From: Primulina eburnea
Lineage: Eukaryota > Streptophyta > Magnoliopsida > Lamiales > Gesneriaceae
Direction of reading: 5' to 3'
NCBI RefSeq assembly: GCF_022965805.1
Contig: NC_133116.1
Coordinates: forward strand, 2,604,001-2,668,000
DNA: 64,000 nucleotides
In this document: positions 1 through 11,659 of the stretch, in pieces
Layout: every line of letters begins with the position of its first letter
Position numbering within the stretch: the stretch's first letter is position 1
The notes under the pieces: generated by a model
Told to the model about the DNA's origin: nothing
Database searches by the model: none
The model's input: the letters and a program-made list of their open reading frames with translations, nothing else
Program-made: the position numbers and the translations under genes

Positions 1-240
1 ATTTTACGACTATCTCAGAATCACATTGTAGCATAACCTTTTTATGTCCTAGCTCCCAAGCTATTTCAAGTCCTTTGTACACTGCTCATAGTTCTGCTTC
101 CTCGGTTGTACAATTGCCAATGTTATGGATGAACCCTACGATCCAATCTCCAAATTCGTTTCTCAGGAGTCCTTCTCCACCTGCCCTTTGGTTTTGAGAT
201 GTAACACTCCCATCCACATTCAGTGCGCACCAATCCTTTG
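1..240 (-). pseudogene. LINE RNase H domain fragment
   Basis: Read on the minus strand, this stretch encodes the start of a plant-type RNase H domain: an LNVDGS core strand carrying the first catalytic Asp, then a TEEAEL helix with the catalytic Glu, then QCDSE with a further Asp. It continues, beyond the hAT insertion, the protein that ends in KWTPP near 4178. A TGA stop lies at 86-88 where the family has a Trp codon, just after the catalytic Glu, so this domain is also broken. The 3' remainder is outside the window. Confidence 0.85.
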
Positions 241-248
241 GTGGCGGA

Positions 249-261
249 TAGAGCTGTCAAT
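249..261 (+). repeat. hAT left terminal inverted repeat
   Basis: TAGAGCTGTCAAT, an exact inverted match to 4157-4169. The 8-bp duplication GTGGCGGA lies immediately outside at 241-248. Confidence 0.95.
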
Positions 262-1483
262 ATGAGCTGGGCCCGCTGGGTTGGCCCAGCCCGACAATAA
301 AATTTAATGGGTTGGGTTTTTATTTTGTTGGCTCATTTTAATTCGGGCCTAAACGGGCCCAGCCGCTCGGGCTGTGGGTTGAATTGGGCCTAACCCGATG
401 GGCTCGGGTTAGCCCATGGCCCATGATTAAATTTATCCTACATTATGGGAAAACTTCCTATTCTACCGAGAAACCTAATTTTCTCCAAAGCTTCTTCCTG
501 TTCGGCTGTTCCAGAGGGCCCTCACTCCTCGCCGGCGGCCTACTGCACCAAAATTATTTACTAAAGACTCTTGATCCATCTAAAGGTATTCCATGAAATG
601 ATGTTTTATTATTTAGTTTTGGGCTACGCAGGGTGAAAGGAATTGTGGTGGAATAAAGATTTTGTGAATCATCGAAACATTTCGAAGAGTTTTTAAAAGA
701 TTGAGATGCCTTACGGAGGATATTTGTTGATCGATTTATTATTTGTTAATTATAATATCAACTAATTTTAGCTTATAAATGATGTACAAAAAACTGAAAT
801 AACAGGAGACATTTAAGGTTTTAAGAAATAAAAATTGGGATGTGTTCTGTACTTCTGTTTCGGTATTTTCTCCCCGCTTTTACTATTGATATTTATAATT
901 TTTGGATCATCATGTTTTAATAAGGATGCAGGTTTTAATAAAATTGGATTGATCTGTGATTAGAATAAATGTACATCATGTTAAGAAATGAACAAAGCCA
1001 TGGCACCGGTAATAAGCCTTAAGCTAACAAATGGAATTACTCACAATATTTAATAAAAAATTAACACTTATATTTCAGACAGGGAATACAAGTTTTTTGG
1101 GTTTTTATTATTAATATAAAAAATAAGTAATTTTAAAATTAATGTGGAAGGTAGAGTTTGGTAGCCTACTGGCAGCTTTTTATTTCTTTTTGCAATTCGT
1201 TTTTTTTTCTTTTTGGACTTAAATGCCACATTCCTTATTTAATAAAATTTATATTCCAAGTGATAAATCTTACTGTTGTTGGTCTGGTAAAGCATTTCCT
1301 GATGATGAATGGACCTAAAATAAATGTATTTGAGGTGTATCTTTGTTTGATTCAAATTTTGTTCTAAGCATGTTTCCTGTTCGGCTGTTCCTATAGAGTT
1401 GAAGTTTCAAATTTTAGAATATTTACAAAAACGAAATTGACTTAATAAAATTTCTCTTTTGGCAGTTACTTGCACTTCCCCAT

Positions 1484-3766
1484 ATGAACTCACTCACTGT
1501 TGAAATGGACGTTTCTTCTCAAACTCAAACTGCCGATGTGGATGTTGATGAACTGAAAAATCCTAAGAATGATGAGGGTTCAACTAAACCAAAAAGACGT
1601 AGAGAAACTTCTGATATTTGGATGTATTTTAAGAAAATCAAAGGGATTGATGGTTTAGGTAAAGCTGAATGTAATGGATGTAAAAAACAGTATCAATGTG
1701 GGACTAAACAACATGGAACTTCTACGTTGTGGCGTCATCAGAAAACTTGTAGCAAATTGAAGTTCCATGATGTAGGACAAATGATTCTTGATCAAGATGG
1801 GAAGATGAGGTCTAAGAAAATAGACCAAAAAATTGCACGTGAATTATTGGCTTGTGCAATCATTAGACATGATTTATCATTTTCGTTTGTTGAGTATGAT
1901 GGTATTAGAGCTTGGATGAAATACATAAATCCCGATGTTCCTTGTATTTTTAGAAACACTCTTGTTTGTGATATTAAAAGAATCTATTTGAGGGAAAAAG
2001 AGAAACTTAAGCATGTTTTGGCTACTATTCAGAATAGAGTTTGTTTAACTTCGGATTTGTGGACGTCGTGCACTAGTGAGGGTTATATTTGCTTGACTGC
2101 TCATTTTGTTGATAATGATTGGAAGTTGAATAGTAAAATTCTTAGCTTTTCTCATATGCCTCCACCACACTTAGGAGTTGAATTAGCAGCAAAATTATTT
2201 GAATTTTTGAAGGAGTGGGGAATTGAGAAAAAAGTTTTTTCTTTGACATTGGATAATGCATCTAGTAATGACAACATGCAAGTTAATTTGAAAGAGCAAC
2301 TCTCTTTGCATGATAGCTTATTGTGTGACGGTGAGTATTTTCATGTTCGTTGTTCTGCTCATATATTGAATCTAATTGTCCAAGAAGGTTTGAAAGTCGT
2401 TGTTGTTGCTTTGAATAAAATTAGAGAGTCAGTCAAGTATGTTAAAGGTTCGGAGACTAGGATGAAGAAGTTTCAAGAATGTGTACAAGCAGTCGGTAGC
2501 ATTGATACTAATATTGGCTTGCGATTGGATGTGTCTACTCGTTGGAACTCGACATATTTAATGCTTGATAGTGCCATCAAGTATAAGAAAGCTTTTGTTT
2601 TCTTTCAATTCAATGACAAGAATTATAAATTTTGTCCTTCAAGTGAAGAGTGGAAAAGAGGAGAAAAAATATGTGAGTTCCTTGAGCCATTTTATGACAC
2701 TACCAATTTGATCTCCGGTTCTTCTTATCCTACATCAAATTTATATTTTATGCAAGTCTGGAAGATTGAAGTTTTGTTAAAGGAAAACTTAATGCATGAA
2801 GATGAGGTGATAAGTGATATGTGTAAAAGAATGTTGGGAAAGTTTGAAAAGTATTGGACACAATATAGCATGGTGCTTGCATTTGGAGCCATTCTTGACC
2901 CACGGATAAAGCTTTCGATGTTGGAGTTTTTTTATTCTAAGGTTGAGAGTGATTTTGTTAAATGTCTAGAGAAGATAGAACTTGTGAAAGCAAATTTCTA
3001 TAAGCTTTTTGATTAATATTCTAAGACTGACAATGCAAGTTCTTCACGACCACGATCTTCTTCTAGCACACAAATTGCTCCCCAAAGTGCAGGAGAAGGT
3101 AAAGGAAAGAGCAAAAGCATTTTTTATGTAAGTATTCTAATACTTTTTTTCTTGTATCATTTAACTGGTTTATATTTTCATATCATAATTATTGCAATTA
3201 ATATAGGAAATGATGGCATATGAGAGCCAGACAATTACAAATGTTGGAAAATCTCAAATTGATCTTTATTTGGAAGAGCCAAAACTTGAATTTGCATATC
3301 ATCAAGATTTGAATGTTTTGGAGTACTGGAAGGATAAAAAACATCGGTACCCCACCATAGCAATGATGGCATGTGATGTTTTGGCTATTCCAATTACTAC
3401 TGTTGCATCAGAATCAGCTTTTTCCATCGGTGCTCGTGTGCTTACCAAGTATAGAAGTTGTACACTTCCTGAAAAAATTCAAGCTCTTATTTGCACTCGA
3501 AATTGGTTGCATGGTTACGTTGGTAATTTCGTTTGCAAATTTGTAGTTTGTTGTTGACTTAGTTGATAAATTAGTTTATTATTATTTTAATTTTAACCAC
3601 ATTCGTATTTTTGTATTTTAATGTTGATCAAGGTAATGAAGACGACACAAGTGTTAAAACAGCGTTGTCTAATCAGGGATCAAATGCTGATATTGATAAA
3701 GGGGGAGAGGATGAAGATGGAGGAGAAGAATTTGATATGAATGATTTCATGATTAATGAAATTTAA
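1484..3766 (+). pseudogene. hAT transposase (zinc finger BED, RICESLEEPER-like), one internal stop
   Basis: This is the transposase that would cut and reinsert the element. Exon 1 (1484-3127) begins with a lysine-rich nuclear-localisation-like stretch and a BED zinc finger (Cys63, Cys66, His85, Cys89). Catalytic Asp candidates follow in LTSDLWTS and LTLDNASS, with a CSAHILNL motif between the second Asp and the rest. Exon 2 (3207-about 3522, intron 3128-3206) carries the C-terminal dimerisation domain with the catalytic Glu in ASESAFS. Exon 3 runs from 3633 to the stop at 3764-3766. Frame is kept across both introns except for one TAA at 3014-3016, after KLFD, where related proteins continue. 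This nonsense change removes the C-terminal domain, so the copy is probably non-autonomous. The middle exon's donor could be 3519 or 3523. Confidence 0.9.
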
Positions 3767-4156
3767 AAAATTGTATTGTTTTTTTTGTTTAGTTTGATGA
3801 ACTTTAATTTCTTTGAACTAACTTTTTAGCACTTTGTTCGTTTATTTTACTGTCAATTGTGGCATTTCATGTTTTAACATTTACTAATCTTTGGATTCTT
3901 TGACCACCAACAACCCTTTTTTATTCAGATTACAGCACAGCGTTTTTTGTCAATTGTTTTGGGTGAACTACAGTATGCAAAACTAAGCAAATGTATTGAA
4001 ATTGTTTAGATTTTTTTAGACCCGTGGGTTGGCCCAACCCAACCCACGGCCCATCTTTTGGTGGGCTGGGCTGGGATTTCCCGACCCACCAACCCAATCG
4101 GGCCGGCCACTTCTCAACCCGAGTCAGGCCGACCCAACCCGACACGGGCCGGCCCG

Positions 4157-4169
4157 ATTGACAGCTCTA
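4157..4169 (-). repeat. hAT right terminal inverted repeat
   Basis: ATTGACAGCTCTA, the exact complement of the left end. The second copy of the target duplication GTGGCGGA follows at 4170-4177. Confidence 0.95.
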
Positions 4170-4177
4170 GTGGCGGA

Positions 4178-7100
4178 GTCCACTTGATGTATTGATCTTT
4201 GTAGACGTTCAAATTATTCGACAAAACCCTTCTTGTAGAGAAAGCAGCCCTAATGTCCCAGTATTGTTCCTTAATCCACCGAACCTTCATTCTAGTATCC
4301 ATCTTCTTACCATTGAACGCATATTCATTCCTCCATTTCCAGATCCACCAAATTGCAATCGCAAACATGTTTTTCCATTCTATTTTACCGTCTTTGTGTT
4401 TATTATTTGAAAGGTTTCCCCTCAACCAGTCATCAAAGTTTCTACTCAAATCCACTTTATTCTTACCTGGTGATATCAACTCACGCCATATGCCTCTTGC
4501 TTCAGTGCATTTGCGGAATATATGATCCACATTTTCAGTTTCATGTAGGCATATAGCGCACCTACCATCCATCGTAAATCCTCTCTTTACTCTGACATCG
4601 TTACTCATGATCTTCTTATGGCGTACAAGCCATAATAGAGCGCGCATACGGTTAGGTACTTGCAGTTTCCAGATGTCATTCCAGGTATGTTCTTTTCCTT
4701 GGTTCGATGAGTTATTGATCATGTCATAAGCTGATTTTACTGTGAAGTGTCCGTTGTTGGTTCCTCTCCAACATCTACTGTCCTCTACATTATCATCGTC
4801 CATTAAGGAGTACGCTGCCAATTTGTTCTCTATCTCGAGAGGCAGGATTCCTTCTAAAGCTTGCCAGTTCCATCCTTCTCCTTTTATCCAATAATCGTGG
4901 ACTTTTTTGGTTGCCTCTTCTCTTGTGATATCTTTGATCAAGACCTTTTGTAAGGGATCCTCAATCAACCACCTATCCATCCAAAATAGAATAGATTTCC
5001 CGTTTCTAGCTACCGCTTTACTTCCTTCATCCAGCTTCGCTGCTACTTTAGAAATACCCTGCCATGCATTCGATGCGCCCTGTTTAGCTTTTATGCTCTT
5101 GTAGCTGTCAGCATTGCAACTGTATTTTCCTTGCAGGACTTTTGTCCATAGATTGCCTTTTTCCTCCATAAGTCTCCAACCCAGTTTCATCATGAGTGCC
5201 GCATTCATTTGACTTAGGTTTCTCAAACCCAATCCTCCATTATTTGTTGGTTTGTTCACTGTCTCCCAATTGACCAGATGACACTTTCTCTCCCCAAGTT
5301 TTCCGCCCCATAAGAAGCTTCTGATAATTCTCTCCATTTCCGAACATAGGCCTTTCGGTAGTAAGCATGTTTGCATCGTGAAAACCGGAATAGCATTAAG
5401 AACTGACTGAATTAACACTTGCCTTCCTGCGAGGTTTAAATATTTAGTTTTCCAGCCCTCGAGTCTTGACTTTACTCTCTCCAGTACTTGTTTGAAAAGG
5501 CTTCCCTTGGCTCTTCCATGTAGCAAAGGTACCCCAAGGTATCTCCCCAAATCATTAGTTAAAGGAATTCCTGACATGGAGGACAGATTCCTTGCCACTT
5601 CATCGTCCACATTGTTGGAGACATAAATACAGGATTTCGATGTGTTAACTCTTTGTCCTGAACTTGAGCAAAATTTGTGTAAGCATTCAAGAATGACATG
5701 TATTTGTTCGTTTGAAGCCTCCGCAAATAAAACCATGTCATCTGCAAAGAAGAGATGTGAAAGAGAAGGTCCATTTCTGGATATTCTGATAGGTTTCCAT
5801 TCCCCTCTATCCACTGCTTGGCAAATAATGTGGCTTAATCTCTCAATACACATTACGAATATGTATGGAGAGATTGGGTCCCCTTGTCTAATACCTCCTG
5901 TAGGTTTGAACCATTCCAGTTGTTCTCCATTCCAGGTGATCGAGAATCTGCTGGAGTTAATGCAACTCATGATATTACGAGTCCAATCTTGGTTGAAGCC
6001 TATGTCAATAAGTGTTTCTCGTATAAGCTCCCATGAAAGTCTGTCATAAGCTTTTTCTAAATCTATCTTTATAACCATATATCCTTTCGCCCCCTTTTTC
6101 TTTCTCATCGAGTGTAAGATCTCTTGGTAGATTAGATGTTGTCCGTGATTTGTCTCCCTGGGACAAAGCTGCTCTGAAAAGGGCCTATGACATCTGGCAT
6201 AAGTCCTTTAAGTCTATTTGTCATGGCCTTAGAAAGGATTTTATAAGTTACGTTGCATAAGCTAATTGGTCGAAGCTGGGTTATCTTCTCCGGTTTCTCG
6301 ACTTTAGGTATTAGCGTCAGTAGAGTATCATTGACTCCTTGGGGGATAGTACCCGTCTCGAAGAATTTGAGTGCAAAATTACAGATAGATGCACCCACTA
6401 CAGACCACATTTTCTGAAAAAAACCAGCTTGAAGGCCATCGGGGCCTGGAGCTTTAAATGGAGGCATGTCAAAGAGGGCTTGTTTTAGTTCTTCGATGGA
6501 AAATGCTCCCTGGATGCTCTTCATTTTATTATCATCTACCCTTGGGAATAGGCCTTTCTGCAGAGAAGAAGGATTATCACTCGAGCTGGATTGGAACAGT
6601 GAGGTAAAGTAATCTTGTGCTAGTCTCTTGATCTCTTCCTTATCGGTTATCCATTGTCCATTATCATCCTTGAGGGCATTTATCTTATTTCTGCTGCATC
6701 GTACAAGGGTGGAGGCGTGATAGTATTTGGTATTTCTGTCTCCTGATAATATCCATTCCTCCCTCGATTTTTGGAACCACATAAGTTCTTCTTGTTCTAG
6801 TACTTTGTCCAGATCTTTCCTAAGCTTGTATTCCAGTTTCAGCAAACCTTGCCTGGGGTTTCGATTCATGCTTCTTTGGATGCCTTCAATTCTAGCTATA
6901 AGCTTTCTTTTATTCTTGTGAATGTTTCCAAACGTTGTTCTATTCCATTCGGGCAGAACCTTCGACAAATTTGCAATATTTACTTCCATCTTTTGCCTCT
7001 CATCCCATTCCTCCTTGATTACCTTTGGAAACTCTTCATGAGTGAGCCAAGCTGCTTGGAGTCGAAATGGCCCCCTACTGGCTGGTTTTCTCTTGTCTTG

Positions 7101-7181
7101 TAATTGTATTAGTAAAGGGCATGATCTGATTGGATGATAGGTAGATGGATAACATGATGATCTGGAAACATTTCCTTCCAT
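4178..7181 (-). pseudogene. LINE reverse transcriptase open reading frame, frameshifted
   Basis: Two long minus-strand stretches form one former protein: 7181-6132 (endonuclease tail, linker, RT fingers, ending near SFVPGRQITDN) and 6108-4178 (RT palm with FADDMVLFA as the catalytic motif, then a C-terminal zf-RVT domain with a CAIC-type cysteine pair and HIF..C). Around 6130-6132 the text reads ATC-TAATCTACCAAG; adding one base would restore the expected I-I-Y-Q-E continuation, so a single-base deletion breaks the frame. The protein then runs to KWTPP at the hAT insertion point, where RNase H should begin. The element is therefore inactive. Family assignment is secure; the claim of a one-base deletion rests on comparison with remembered LINE proteins. 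Confidence 0.88.
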
Positions 7182-7190
7182 TATAAGTTA

Positions 7191-7924
7191 CACAAGCCTC
7201 TGTCTAATCTAGCACTTTTATAAGTATTAGCGCTTATTAACATTCCATCTTGCAAAACTTCCCCTATTAAGATACTGAATATTTTCCTTCCATGAATGAC
7301 GAAGTCATCTTAGAAATGTACGTAGTACCTAAAAGCCAATAAGACATGTATCTAGGCTCAAGGCACGATGAAACTTAGTCCTTGTACCTGGACACAAGTC
7401 AAGCTGCAGCCCTTCTATGAAACAAACACTTGAGCCATGGACCACGATCCTTGGTGTTTTCAAAAGACAGATGCTTTCTAATTGCGTCTTAAAAGGACAT
7501 TCATTTTTTGCTCGAAGGCTAATAAATTTTTGTTCATGGTTACCTTTAATAATGTGTAAAAAGTATACAATGGAAAAAATGTAATAATTTTTTTACAAAT
7601 ATTTGATTTCCAGTACATTATTCCTTAGTTCGCCTCACTTCAATAAAAACATGTGCCCTACGTCTTAGACATTACTTATGAGTGTCATACTTGAACCAAT
7701 AGTAAATATGGTTATGTAGAAATTAGAATGATACAGATGTTAACATTGGGATCTGTATAGATTCCTAATATTCACAGTAACATGACAAGTGTAGAATAAA
7801 ATTCAAGAAATAACATGCTTCACCAAACTCTGCAAAGTTATGGCTTCCAGTCACAAGGAAGAGTCACAAGGCTATTTCAAAATATATTTTGCTCTGTTAT
7901 GCTGCTATTAAAAGAAAATTCTAC
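7191..7924. other. Remaining part of uricase intron 7; no exon seen
   Basis: This stretch lies between uricase exon 7 and the truncated 5' end of the LINE. I searched it by eye on the minus strand for the last uricase exon (family motif near DDVYLPTDEPHG and a C-terminal peroxisomal signal) and did not find it. Nothing else is recognised, apart from repetitive-looking text at about 7370-7440. Confidence 0.6.
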
Positions 7925-10900
7925 CTGAACCATAACTGGGTTATCTTTGCTAGATAATTTGGCAGGCAGAAAGTGGATATTTGGCATTTTCAACTGCACT
8001 GATGATATATCAGGAAACCTGAAACAAAAATTTATCTAAGATTCAATATATTTATGCATACACATGTTGGGGTTCAACTCAATGGGGTGGGGGCATAGGT
8101 GGGAGAGATAGAGAGGACCTGACAAGAATTGCGTTTGCCATATGATAGAGAGTACTCTGAACAGATGGACTGTACACTCCATCCTTAGGAGGACCAAAGA
8201 AAGTGTTCACCAATACAGTTTTTACATCCATATATCTCTCTGTGAAGTAGAACTTTTTTAGAGGGATACTTGCTAGAGCATTGAAAGGATACCTGAATTA
8301 AAAAATAATCTTGTGTTAAACATGATAGAATCCTACAACTTACAAAAGCTCAGGCGGGCACATAAACAAAAACTGGACATATGACTTACAACTCCAGATC
8401 TAAATTTCGTAATTAATATATACTGTGTTAATTACCTCCAAGAAGCTGTGACCTCCGTTGCCAACATCCTCTCTCGTGTGTCAGGCAATATTGTGTACTT
8501 GTCTCTTATGAATCCTTCAAAACCTGACTGTCGAACAGTCAAATTTGGAATGAGAGTCAAATAGGGAAATCAGTCAAATAAAATCAAGCTCCAAATTTAC
8601 AACTCCAGGTGAAATTGCAATGTTATAGTCAGATCACTTTTTGGGACGAATGATCATTACTGCTGACATCTTTTTCATGATATATGAGTGCTCTGAATAA
8701 AAAGATCTTGATGTGGCTAAAAAGGGTTGCATGAAAAAAAAATGGTCACTAGAAGTTCTTCAGAAGACAAACGACAAAGACGATGTTACTCAGCAAAAAA
8801 TAAAAGGTCTGAGCAGATTAGGCACAATTGCACAAATGTTGAAAGATTTTTAATTTTACAATAACTCACTTTGGTTGTTTTCAGTAAGGCCAATCCTTCA
8901 AGACCAGAAACCACTTGGACTTCACCAGATTTCTTTATCATGACTTCAGTCGTGTGCTTCTCTGATCCGAGCTTAAAACCTTAAGATGAGATATCATTGA
9001 CGCTCGTTAAATGAAATTCTTTGATCTCCCCCATATCCTCTCACCTTCAGCAAGCACACTCCATAAAACATTCCCGTCCCATCCCAATAGCAAAAAAAAG
9101 TGGGAAGAAGTTAACATTTTTCATTAAAATATTGACAGAAGTGTTTTTATTTTAAAGCAGAAACCAAGAGATTTTTTCATTTGAAAAGTTAATAAACAAG
9201 CCTTGGAGTCTAAAGGATTAGGATTTCGAGGAGTTTGTTTCAACTCTTGTCATTGTAAGAGAAATGGATATCAGAATAAATATTTTACAGGATGCATTGT
9301 GCAGTTTCAAATCCTCCTTGCAGCACCATTGAATCATGGTTCGTTGCTTGGGGATGATTGTTCATATGTGTCTTCTTTAATCAACATTAATCAATTCAAA
9401 TAGTGCCCTAAATTAACTTACCATGTTCATGAGGTTGACCATTCACATAAATGCGCTCCCATGGCTTCTCGACTATTTTGATTATTGCAGCAGTGACCTA
9501 CAACATTTACGAGATTAAATCCAGTGATCATACTGTACTGCCAAAAGCTATATTTTGTCCCATGGCCATTTAATAATGCGGGTCCTTGCAGAAAGATATA
9601 CTGTTTCTATGCAGCAACAGTCACTGTAAATATGAAAACCCTTGACTTGACAAAATACTATAAGTAGCACGGGACAAGTAGAACTGCAAAATCACTTCTA
9701 AGGATGTCAATAATATCACGAAGACATAGAATAAGAAATGGATTACATGTTTTTAAGTGTACCCTGCTGCATTTTAGAGTCGAGCATAGGAAACAAGCCA
9801 AACAAGATCGCAGTAAAGCATTGGCAGCATATTACTTATCTGAAAGGACTGTTATGGTCTTACCAGGGATGGAGGTCTGAGGTCCAATGGATTTTAAGGT
9901 TCCAACCAATAAAGTATATCGAAGAAAGGTCAGGACCCATTTGGGTGGGTGGAAGAATTGGTTACTCAGCACGTGAATGATGAAAATGAGAAGAATAAAA
10001 TGAAGGTTAATCAATACACTTCATATTTTACTTCATTCTTTTGCTTCTGTAGGATATTTGTCTGTGGATTGTTTTAAAAAATTGCAGGTTACTAGGAAGA
10101 AAGCTTGGGTGGTCATGTCATATTAAATTTTAGAAATGGTAAACAATGCTTTGCTAGCTCATATCATAAATAGGAGAGAAAATTACAAGGCAAAAGGAAA
10201 AAGAAAGAAATGGGGAATAGAAAGAGTGGAATTTAATCCTTTGACTAGTCTATCAATTCATTAGTCTTATACACAACAATTTTTCCATCCCTTCTAAACT
10301 GACTCACTTGAAATCCAAAAATCGTTTTAGCAAAACACTTTATTCATACAAAGGCATTTTCAAATCTTGCTGAAATCTCCATATTCATGCGCTCAACAAC
10401 TGTGAATAATCCCAAACCATTACTTTCAGTCAAAAGCAATTCCAGCCACCTTCATTGTGGTTCTTTACCGAACCGTCTGACTATGCAGGCAACAATTAAC
10501 TGCACTGGAAACAAACTTTTACTAGAACTACCTGCTGATAAAAGGAGGTAAAGTGCTTGCCAAGTATAATAGCAAAGTCCTCCACTGAAAGTTGTTCGTT
10601 GCATTCTTTAGCTTTCACATATACCTGCATCACGGTCTGATAGTCAGTATCCAAGAGACAAAGGAATAAGGAAATCAATAATGGCGTTGCAACTAAAGTT
10701 ACAGAACATCCTGAGATTATCCATCCTGTGATGGACATGAAAGTATCATAAAAAAATTGCATGACCGCGTCTTACAAGCTAAGAAAAGCACAACATACTA
10801 GCAATAAGTCAACTCAGGAGGGGACTCAAAGAAATAACAAAACTCGTGAGTTTAAAAGTTGAAAGAAGTACATAAAAAATAAGCTAACAACAAACATCAA

Positions 10901-11659
10901 AAGCTGTTGCATTTACATAAGGAATCACACATGCTCTTCTTCTGAATCTCTACGGTGATACAACCGAATGTAAAGTGTCCGAGTCAGGTTGAGGAATGCA
11001 TCAAATGACAGGAGATATGTAAGACTTTAAAAAGCCTCTTTTTCTTCCCATCTCTTTCTGCTAATTATTATAAGATCATACTGCAACTCCACTCTCGAGT
11101 GCAAGGTATAGGGATTCAGCTGATATCCAAAACACAGACACACACACATAGATATTTCCTAGAAAAACCATGAAATTTCCCGCTGTTGGCCATCTTCAGG
11201 AGTGTCAACTCTAACGTCTATATGAAAAAAAGTTCAGTTTCCTGATACAATAATCCAACCCAGAAAAATTGTTAGCCAGACATGAAAACATATATAAGTA
11301 AAGCCAGTCGCTCGCTTAACATGAACCAAATTTCCAAGCAAATCAAATCAATAATAAAAGAAACTCTCCAGAAATCCTGAATTACATAGTGCACGATCAT
11401 GAAGAGACATCTGATTCGTATATGAAAAAAACAGTGAACAGATCAATCGAATTACGGTGTTTTTCATGGTATCCGTGGCCACGATATCGGAATTGTCCCC
11501 ACTAGTATACGCGGGGATGCAATCGGAGACGAGACTGATGCTGACGTTCCATTCAACGAAATGCTGAGTTCCGCTGCCTGGTTGTTTCCAAATCCTTCCA
11601 ACTCTCACTCTCGATTTTCCGTGTTTCTGCTCGAATTTCAGACCCACCATTTTTAGCAC
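7925..11659 (-). CDS. UOX: Urate oxidase (uricase), exons 1-7, last exon not present
   Basis: Uricase oxidises urate to 5-hydroxyisourate in peroxisomes, the step after xanthine dehydrogenase in purine breakdown. Seven minus-strand exons join in frame: 11659-11456, 10624-10532, 9497-9422, 8979-8870, 8527-8436, 8292-8119 and 8018-7925, with GT/AG borders. Recognisable family motifs are FEQKHGKSRVRV and VATDTMKNT (catalytic Lys and Thr regions), SVEDFAIILGKHF, EKPWER, SGFEGFIRDKYT, TFFGPP..GVYSPSVQ and PNIHFLP (active-site Asn/His). The start may be 11659 or 11650; the longer fits the family's short leader before FEQ. Plant uricases are about 305-310 residues with eight exons. Here about 280 codons are present and the final roughly 27 residues, including the C-terminal peroxisomal signal, are missing from the next 730 bp. 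The LINE begins there, so exon 8 may lie beyond the left edge or may be lost. Confidence 0.92.

Larger units (their letters stand above)
249..4169 (+). mobile_element. Complete hAT-superfamily DNA transposon
   Basis: The element is 3,921 bp long. Its ends are perfect 13-bp inverted repeats, TAGAGCTGTCAAT at 249-261 and its complement at 4157-4169. It is flanked by an 8-bp direct duplication, GTGGCGGA, at 241-248 and 4170-4177, which is the target-duplication length of hAT elements. It carries one transposase gene in plus orientation (1484-3766). Just inside both ends lie GC-rich clusters of GGGTTGGG/CCCAACCC-like words (about 262-420 and 4020-4156). It sits inside the RNase H region of the LINE, so it arrived later. 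The stretch 597-1483 between the left end and the transposase holds only AT-rich leader sequence. Confidence 0.95.
1..7190 (-). mobile_element. Non-LTR retrotransposon (LINE), 5'-truncated, split by a hAT insertion
   Basis: On the minus strand, 7181 down to 4178 encodes the tail of an endonuclease domain, a reverse transcriptase and a zinc-binding domain. After a 3.9-kb interruption the same reading continues at 240 down to 1 as an RNase H domain, and it runs off the left edge. The order endonuclease tail, RT, zf-RVT, RNase H is the usual one for plant L1-type elements. Almost all of the apurinic endonuclease domain is missing at the 5' side (near 7181-7190), as expected from 5' truncation during reverse transcription. 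The element lies in the same orientation as the uricase gene beside it and probably inside its last intron. The poly(A) tail and target duplication are outside the window, so the true ends are not known. Confidence 0.9.

Noticed and set aside
384..596. Small open frame near the hAT left end
   Set aside because: No homology recognised, and it lies in the element's untranslated leader.
3930..4145. Minus-strand open frame at the hAT right end
   Set aside because: It arises from the GC-rich subterminal words and is a composition artefact; the adjoining LINE frame runs into it only because of the insertion.
4192..7103. Plus-strand open frames across the LINE
   Set aside because: These are antisense to the reverse transcriptase frame and have no motifs.
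7370..7520. Candidate for the missing uricase exon 8
   Set aside because: Minus-strand translation in all three frames lacks the expected DDVYLPTDEPHG-type motif and an acceptable acceptor in phase.
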